NCBI GenBank assembly: GCA_964410505.1
Contig: CAYPGR010000001.1
Coordinates: forward strand, 62,001-126,000
Direction: 5' to 3'
DNA: 64,000 nt
Source of the DNA: UBA1361 sp041656375
Lineage (GTDB): Bacteria > Bacillota_I > Bacilli_A > RFN20 > CAG-826
Made by a program: the position numbers and the translations under genes. The stretch's first letter is position 1. Every line of letters begins with the position of its first letter. Under the pieces are notes generated by a model. It saw nothing but the letters and a program-made list of their open reading frames with translations, had not been told where the DNA came from and did no database searches. Of the stretch, positions 59,042 to 64,000 are shown piece by piece.

Positions 59042-61129
59042 TTATACCGCCTTCTTTCCGCCAATAACTTTGGCCTTGCTTAAATTTTGATTAACGACAT
59101 CTTCAACTAATTCTTGAATTTCTTTGATGGTTTTGTCATTAAAGACCGCCGCTGCACTTGCTTGATGGCCGCCTCCCCCAATTTTTTCTAACAAGAATTG
59201 GACATTGACATCACCATCACTACGGGCACTTACTTTGACTTGTTTTGGACCTGTATAACCAATCACAAAGGCCGCTTGAATGCCTTTAATCCGCATGCTT
59301 TGGTTCGCCACTTTGGACAAGGTTTCCGGCGTCACTATATCGGTCTCATCAGCTTTAAGGAAAACGATTCCGAAGCTAATAGTCGTCATACTAGACATAA
59401 TCTTAGTGATGAGGGCGTACTCTTCAACGTTATCTTTCAAGAAATCGTCCGCGGTCATGACATCCGCTCCCCAATCTTCTAAGACCATGCTGGCAAGGAA
59501 GGTGCGTGAACCCGTTGTTTTGGTACGGAAGTAATTGGTATCAAGATAGATTCCTGCAAGCATAAAGGTTGCGAATTTACTTGGTAAAACAAAATTTGGG
59601 GTATTCCCGTAGTGGAGTAATTCAGTGATAATTTCACAAGTTGAACTAGCCGAAGTCTCGATATAATCATATAAGCGTTGATCAATAAATTCATCCGTCC
59701 GCCGGTGGTGATCAATAATCATTACCTTATCAACCCGTTCTAATAGTTTTGGGTACAGGGTCAGCGTAGGTCGCGAGACGTCAGCAATAATCAGAAGTGT
59801 TCCCGAGCTAACAAGGCTATTGGCTCCTTTTTGCTCATCAAGTTCTTCAGGGGTAATAAACATTTCACCGATTTCACTTTTTGTAAACATCCGATTAACG
59901 GCCATCTTCGTTTTAAGCTCTGTTAGATTTGGATTATACACAATCCGCGCAGGCTGAAATTGGAACTTAGATCCTTTTTGTGTTTTTTTGACATAGTCTG
60001 CCATCGCTTTTAGACCAAGAGAGGCTCCTAATGCGTCTAAATCCGTATCTGAATGGGTCATGATTAAGATATTCTTTGCTTCCCTAATATGGCGGAAAAT
60101 CGTATCCGCATAAAGACGAATTGCAGTTTTATTCCGTTTCTCTGCTTGCGACGTCGCACCGCCAATAAATTCACTTTCTTCACCGTAGCGGGCAATGACG
60201 ACTTGGTCGCCACCACGAGCCATCGCGGTATCAATCGCATTTAATACCAGTTCATTAAGTTTTAAAACATCAGGGAAATTAAGTGCAAAAGCAACCGATA
60301 ATGAGAGTTGGTAGTCTAAATTAGCTGTACCGTCTTTGATTTTTTGTAATAGTGAGAATTTATCTGCATAGAGTTTATTAAATGATTGGTTATTTAAAAT
60401 AAGGAGGTAGCCATCATCACGATATTGGCGCATTAAAACACCAAAACTCGCCAAATAGTCAACAATAATCCCGTTCGCAGTAGCAAACACGGCATTTGAA
60501 TGTTCGCCTTTAACCACGATATCAACATAATTATCAATGACAATTAAACCAAGCACGGGGGCGTTGGATTGATTGCTTTCGAAAAGATATTCAAACTCAG
60601 TAATATCTTTGAATAAGAAAAGACCGGCTTTACTTAAATATTTAACTTCATAGTTCCGAGATTCAATTTCAACCTTGATGGTGTCATCGACATTATCCGC
60701 CATCGCTTCACTAAGTTCAACGAGGCGTGTTAATTCTGGTTTCCAGGTTAAGAGGTTTTTATCAATAACATGGAGTCTTCTTTCTTTAAAAAGCTCACTC
60801 GCCCATGTGACATTAAAATCTTGATCAACCACGATCAGGCCAAGCATACCAAAGTTATAAGCTTCTTTCACATCGCCACCAAGAAGCGTGACCAGTTCAA
60901 AGTTTGTTTTCTTTCTAATTTTGCTAATGTGGAAAGTCAGAAGAATAAACACAACTAAATTAATGAATAAAATAGCGCATGAAAAAACGAAAACAATGAT
61001 TGGCGTAAAGAACTCTCGTGTTCCGAAAAGATCTAAAAAATAGGCCAAATTAATGAAAATAAGGGCTATTACTTCAATCACGACCATAAAGATCGCGCGA
61101 CTTCGCAATTTAATAATGGCTCTAATCAT
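59042..61129 (-). CDS. gdpP: Cyclic-di-AMP phosphodiesterase GdpP
   Basis: GdpP is the membrane-bound c-di-AMP phosphodiesterase. The 695-residue protein has two membrane helices (residues 13-33 and 43-66), a PAS domain (about 90-175), a degenerate GGDEF domain (about 190-325), and DHH and DHHA1 domains. Catalytic motifs are HSDTDLDALG (359-368), DHH at 473-475 and GGGGHQ at 651-656. It degrades c-di-AMP to pApA. A TATAAT box lies at 61156-61161. Confidence 0.95.
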   Translation of the reverse strand: MIRAIIKLRSRAIFMVVIEVIALIFINLAYFLDLFGTREFFTPIIVFVFSCAILFINLVVFILLTFHISKIRKKTNFELVTLLGGDVKEAYNFGMLGLIVVDQDFNVTWASELFKERRLHVIDKNLLTWKPELTRLVELSEAMADNVDDTIKVEIESRNYEVKYLSKAGLFLFKDITEFEYLFESNQSNAPVLGLIVIDNYVDIVVKGEHSNAVFATANGIIVDYLASFGVLMRQYRDDGYLLILNNQSFNKLYADKFSLLQKIKDGTANLDYQLSLSVAFALNFPDVLKLNELVLNAIDTAMARGGDQVVIARYGEESEFIGGATSQAEKRNKTAIRLYADTIFRHIREAKNILIMTHSDTDLDALGASLGLKAMADYVKKTQKGSKFQFQPARIVYNPNLTELKTKMAVNRMFTKSEIGEMFITPEELDEQKGANSLVSSGTLLIIADVSRPTLTLYPKLLERVDKVMIIDHHRRTDEFIDQRLYDYIETSASSTCEIITELLHYGNTPNFVLPSKFATFMLAGIYLDTNYFRTKTTGSRTFLASMVLEDWGADVMTADDFLKDNVEEYALITKIMSSMTTISFGIVFLKADETDIVTPETLSKVANQSMRIKGIQAAFVIGYTGPKQVKVSARSDGDVNVQFLLEKIGGGGHQASAAAVFNDKTIKEIQELVEDVVNQNLSKAKVIGGKKAV

Positions 61130-61165
61130 CCGGAATACCTCGCTATCTTAGAGTAATTATACAAT

Positions 61166-61189
61166 AAAAAAGGTATTATTAATACCTTT
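61166..61189 (-). terminator. Intrinsic terminator between the 61221 gene and gdpP
   Basis: On the minus strand AAAGGTAT (61189-61182) pairs with ATACCTTT (61176-61169), followed by T run. It sits after the 178-residue membrane protein gene and before the gdpP -10 box. Confidence 0.75.
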
Positions 61190-61220
61190 AGAGAAACGTG
61201 ATTGAAAATTGATAACGTAA

Positions 61221-61757
61221 TTAAAACATGGCGCCGGCAGCCGTAATATAATCCATAATCATTTGCCAGATAGTTCCAAAACTACTTGAAATTTGAATAA
61301 GCGGTATGGCCGCTAAAGCAATGGCGGCAACATTTAAAAATAATCCCGTAAAAAGAGGAATTAAAGCGAACCTTCTAATCTTAAATAGACCGGTGAGGCC
61401 CCAAAATAGTCCTGGAAGTGCAATTAAAATGGCACTGATCGAAAGTAATTTGTTGTAACGCAAGGCACCAAAAGCAAAAGCTACCGCAAAAATACCAGTC
61501 ACTAATCCTGTATATTTAAAAATAAATAACCGATGATAAAAACGTAGTTGTTTCCGATTTTCTTTTTCGGGCAGAAGTTCATATTTTCCGCGGTAACGGA
61601 GTTTTTGTTTCAAGGTTTTCTTCGGTTTTTTAACTGGTTTTTCATCCGCCTCTTCGATGATAGGCGTTTGTTTTACCTCGACATTATCTTCAAGAAAATC
61701 TTCACCTGTAAAGAGTTTATTACTGTCGCCTTTTCCCTTTTTTTCTTTTCGTGACAT
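61221..61757 (-). CDS. Membrane protein of unknown function with charged N-terminus
   Basis: The 178-residue protein has a highly charged N-terminal half (residues 1-75, Lys/Glu-rich) and three or four membrane helices in the second half (near 80-100, 104-124, 130-150). No domain was recognised. An AAGGATAA ribosome binding site precedes the ATG. It lies between yybS and gdpP, which are adjacent in Bacillus, and is followed by a terminator. Confidence 0.72.
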   Translation of the reverse strand: MSRKEKKGKGDSNKLFTGEDFLEDNVEVKQTPIIEEADEKPVKKPKKTLKQKLRYRGKYELLPEKENRKQLRFYHRLFIFKYTGLVTGIFAVAFAFGALRYNKLLSISAILIALPGLFWGLTGLFKIRRFALIPLFTGLFLNVAAIALAAIPLIQISSSFGTIWQMIMDYITAAGAMF

Positions 61758-61820
61758 ATTTTTATCCTTACATCCAAGTTAGCATAAAAATGTTAATTTT
61801 AAAAGATTTACACGCCTAAA

Positions 61821-62834
61821 TTAGCAGTCGCCACCCTTACAATCACTTAAGAGGCTATCGCCCCATCCAAAGATAACGCTTAAGGCACCAAGGATGGCAA
61901 AGGGAACGCTTAAGATCAAACCGACCACAAAGATTAATAAACTGAGTTCGCGTTGCCGACGAGCGCGGAATAAGAATATCATCAGTAAGATACCTTGGAG
62001 AATGAAAATAATCATAACCGACAAAACAAGAATGAATAAGACAACAATTGCGGTTAAAAGTCCTTCATCAAGCGGATTACCAAGGAAGAAGAGTGAGGTA
62101 AGTGCTAATAAAAGACCCCCTAAGAATACATAGGCTGTCACTTTTGGTAAACGGAAATATAATCCTGAGAAAGGTCGATTATCTACAAGTTCAAAAACAT
62201 ATTTTAGAACAAGATGAATCAAAATATGTGTCAATAAAACTTCGGTAATCGCTAATGAGATGACATAGGGAATCACACTATTTGCAAAGATTACCCCAGC
62301 ATTTTGTGCATATATTGAGTTATGATTCAAACTAAAGAGAGTCAAAAATCGTTCAAAATAATGTGGAAATTCAATGTTAAATGCAAAGACTGGATCTTTC
62401 ATAAAATAGAAGACAAGCGTCGTTAGGGCACCAAGAAAAATTTCCGCGGCCATCACGATTAATATTTCACGAAGGTGACTCATTTTAATCTTACTTAAAG
62501 AACCATGAAGGAACCCAATCGTAACGGCCGTCAACATCATAAAGACACCGCGAACCCAGCTACCCCCACCAACCGGCAGAAAATGGGTAATTATCGGTGC
62601 GAAAATCATTAAGATAATAGCTGGTAAGATACCATCCTTGATCCGATATTTAATTATAAAGACCGCTAATGGGACAGGGAAGATAAAGGCAACGCCATGT
62701 TGTAGATGCGGAATTGTCAAAGCCGCAAAGGCGATTAAGGTAAACAGCACAACCATCGTTAAGTGAAAATAATACTTTGAATCTTTTCGCATAATCTTAC
62801 TAATAAACCCTTCTTGTGTTAATGCGTTATTCAA
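61821..62834 (-). CDS. yybS: YybS-like membrane protein (DUF2232)
   Basis: The 337-residue protein has about eight to nine membrane spans and the YybS/DUF2232 N-terminal topology, with VPLAVFIIKYRIKDGILPAIIL near residue 53 and GGGSWVRGVFMMLTAV near residue 92. The function in Bacillus is unknown. The order rpsR-yybS-(insert)-gdpP-rplI-dnaB supports the call. The frame is open from a TTG at 62834 without a clear ribosome binding site; an ATG at 62792 is an alternative start. Confidence 0.82.
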   Translation of the reverse strand: MNNALTQEGFISKIMRKDSKYYFHLTMVVLFTLIAFAALTIPHLQHGVAFIFPVPLAVFIIKYRIKDGILPAIILMIFAPIITHFLPVGGGSWVRGVFMMLTAVTIGFLHGSLSKIKMSHLREILIVMAAEIFLGALTTLVFYFMKDPVFAFNIEFPHYFERFLTLFSLNHNSIYAQNAGVIFANSVIPYVISLAITEVLLTHILIHLVLKYVFELVDNRPFSGLYFRLPKVTAYVFLGGLLLALTSLFFLGNPLDEGLLTAIVVLFILVLSVMIIFILQGILLMIFLFRARRQRELSLLIFVVGLILSVPFAILGALSVIFGWGDSLLSDCKGGDC

Positions 62835-63176
62835 TCATCAATCAGAGGAATTTATCGAGTTTTTTGCGCTTATTCGGTATTTTCTTCTTTATAAATAAAC
62901 AACGCCGCACATAGATAATATCACTTGTAAAAAAGTAAAGCAAAGATTTAAGCACTAATGCTTTTATCAAAGATAAATGATAAAGAATTTTGATAATTGA
63001 GGACCACAATTTTCAACAATATATTTAGCAAATTTACTTACCTGTGTAACGGTATGACGGGCGCGAAAAAATATATTCATTTATTTTCATTTTCAATTAG
63101 TCTTGATAAAACATGCAATGATAGGAAACTTTTTACAGAAAGCTCAAATGACAAGGTATTGAGTTATTAAGGAAAT
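62835..63176. other. AT-rich intergenic region
   Basis: The stretch between yybS and the rpsR terminator holds no convincing reading frame. An inverted repeat TTATCAAA (62964-62971) / TTTGATAA (62989-62996) is present but lacks GC pairs. The yybS promoter must lie here, but no strong match was found. Confidence 0.5.
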
Positions 63177-63202
63177 AAAAAACACCCTATATTTCAAGGG
63201 TG
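63177..63202 (-). terminator. Intrinsic terminator of rpsF-ssb-rpsR
   Basis: On the minus strand CACCCT (63202-63197) pairs with AGGGTG (63188-63183), followed by TTTTTT. It lies about 27 bases after the rpsR stop. Confidence 0.82.
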
Positions 63203-63228
63203 CAATTTGTTAATAAATCAGAATGTGA

Positions 63229-63456
63229 TTAGCTAACGTAGAATGGTAATAAACCCATTAAACGGGCGTTTTTAATTGCAACTGCAAGTTCACGTTGATA
63301 TTTTGCAGAAGTTCCGGTTACACGCCGTGAGGTAATTTTACCGTTAGGGGTAATGAATTTCTTTAGTAATTCAACATTTTTATAGTCGATTTCCGTAATT
63401 TTGTTTTGCTTAAAGTAGCAAACTTTTCTACGTGGTCTACTTTTTCTATATGCCAT
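63229..63456 (-). CDS. rpsR: 30S ribosomal protein S18
   Basis: S18 (75 residues) binds with S6 on the 30S platform. The N-terminal basic patch RKSRPRRKVCYFKQNK, the DYKNVELLKKFIT segment and the GKITSRRVTGTSAKYQREL core identify it fully. It is the expected substrate of the RimI acetyltransferase encoded at 17582-18040, although its N-terminus here (MAYRKS) is what would be acetylated after Met removal. It lies 25 bases after ssb. Confidence 0.97.
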   Translation of the reverse strand: MAYRKSRPRRKVCYFKQNKITEIDYKNVELLKKFITPNGKITSRRVTGTSAKYQRELAVAIKNARLMGLLPFYVS

Positions 63457-63481
63457 TATAAACTAATTCTCCTTTACTAGA

Positions 63482-63886
63482 TTAGAACGGAAGATCGTCA
63501 TCAGAGATATCAACTCCAACTGGGTCAGCAGCAGGCGTCGTATCAGCTTGATAACCGGCTTGAGCAGGACTTTCGCTTTGTCGTGATTCGAGTGATTGGA
63601 CTGAGTCCGCTACGATTTCAACGACATTTACTTTTTGTCCAGCTTGGTTTTCGTAATTTCTTTGTTGGAGGCGTCCGTCAACGCCAACCAAATTACCTTT
63701 TTTCATATATTGGGCCACAAAGTCCGCCGTTGATCCCCAACAAACAACTTGTAGGAAACTCGTACTTTTTTCTTTGCCGCGATTGTCGACCGCGACTGTA
63801 AAACTTGTGACTGATTGATTCGAAGGGGTCCGCCGTGATTCAGGATCACGCACTAGACGACCAACGAGGACGACTCGATTAACCAT
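63482..63886 (-). CDS. ssb: Single-stranded DNA-binding protein
   Basis: SSB (134 residues) has an N-terminal OB fold (MVNRVVLVGRLVRDPESR, then SFTVAVDN, and the CWG-type strand VVCWGSTADFVAQYMKKG). A flexible linker follows from about residue 105, and the C-terminal tail DISDDDLPF recruits partner proteins. It is short compared with Bacillus SsbA (172) because the linker is reduced. It lies between rpsF and rpsR as in Bacillus. Confidence 0.97.
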   Translation of the reverse strand: MVNRVVLVGRLVRDPESRRTPSNQSVTSFTVAVDNRGKEKSTSFLQVVCWGSTADFVAQYMKKGNLVGVDGRLQQRNYENQAGQKVNVVEIVADSVQSLESRQSESPAQAGYQADTTPAADPVGVDISDDDLPF

Positions 63887-63909
63887 TTGTTATTCCTCCT
63901 AATGATTGA

Positions 63910-64000
63910 TTATTTAGCGATAACAAGATGACGAATGACTCTGTTGTTTAATTTTGCAAGACGTTCGAATTCTGCGATTGCTTTCACATCGCCTTCGACC
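63910..64000 (-). CDS. rpsF: 30S ribosomal protein S6 (partial, 5' end outside window)
   Basis: The last 29 codons and stop of S6 are visible, reading GDVKAIAEFERLAKLNNRVI and ending RHLVIAK. This matches the S6 C-terminal beta strand region. The gene runs off the window edge and is followed by ssb, 24 bases downstream. Confidence 0.93.
   Translation of the reverse strand, partial: VEGDVKAIAEFERLAKLNNRVIRHLVIAK

Noticed and set aside
62964..62996. TTATCAAA/TTTGATAA inverted repeat upstream of yybS
   Set aside because: AT-only pairing in AT-rich DNA with no T run; likely chance.
1..64000. CRISPR arrays, insertion sequences, prophage genes, tRNA or rRNA genes
   Set aside because: None was seen: no regularly spaced repeats, no transposase or integrase motifs, and no tRNA-like cloverleaf apart from the tmRNA ends.

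Overview
The window is a 64 kb chromosomal segment from a low-GC, Firmicutes-type bacterium, most likely a Bacilli or Mollicutes-related lineage. The evidence is Bacillus-like synteny of core genes: rpsJ-rplC-rplD-rplW, pcrA-ligA-gatCAB, and rpsF-ssb-rpsR-yybS-gdpP-rplI-dnaB-walJ-rlmH. It also has a pyrophosphate-type phosphofructokinase and a mevalonate-pathway operon. TGA is read as stop (for example at the end of mevalonate kinase), so the code is standard. No insertion sequence, prophage, CRISPR array or tRNA gene was seen. The species cannot be named from sequence alone.

Layout. 1-2040 (-): start of the S10 ribosomal operon with a strong promoter and a structured leader. 2137-12963 (-): pcrA, ligA, gatCAB, then a preQ1-I-type riboswitch directly after gatB that covers the Shine-Dalgarno site of the queT-tgt-queA-queH queuosine block. 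13008-15023 (+): three overlapping genes for unknown membrane proteins. 15016-19101 (-): tsaE-tsaB-rimI-tsaD (t6A synthesis), asnS and a 48-residue membrane protein. 19137-22120 (-): a DUF402 protein, an unknown membrane protein, a Sel1 repeat protein, and thiT under a TPP riboswitch with an intrinsic terminator. 22152-30769: ung, then a Wzx/Wzy-type surface polysaccharide locus in two convergent arms. 30772-34963 (-): tcdA, an alpha/beta hydrolase, PPi-PFK and glyA. 34974-38118 (+): GDPD, MFS and HAD genes closed by a terminator. 38148-43676 (+): a TctA-like permease with a small membrane partner, in operon with mevalonate kinase, mevalonate diphosphate decarboxylase, phosphomevalonate kinase and type 2 IPP isomerase. 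43661-52506: a GT2 glycosyltransferase, MFS, NUDIX, lipoprotein, two tandem Rgg-like regulators, mutY, DUF2804 and small membrane proteins. 52899-53334 (-): tmRNA with promoter and terminator. 53352-64000: a membrane protein, then the rpsF-to-rlmH replication, translation and c-di-AMP block ending in an ATP-grasp ligase.

Two themes link the genes. The first is tRNA modification and charging: Q (QueT, Tgt, QueA, QueH), t6A (TsaB, TsaD, TsaE), probably ct6A (TcdA), GatCAB and AsnS. The second is isoprenoid supply for polysaccharide carriers: the mevalonate operon makes IPP and DMAPP, and the Wzx/Wzy locus and GT2 enzyme would use lipid-linked intermediates.

The most notable observations are: the lower mevalonate pathway co-transcribed with a carboxylate-type permease and no HMG-CoA genes nearby; repeated placement of a -10 box 6 or 7 bases before an ATG that lacks a ribosome binding site, which suggests many leaderless mRNAs; and the preQ1-I riboswitch between gatB and queT.
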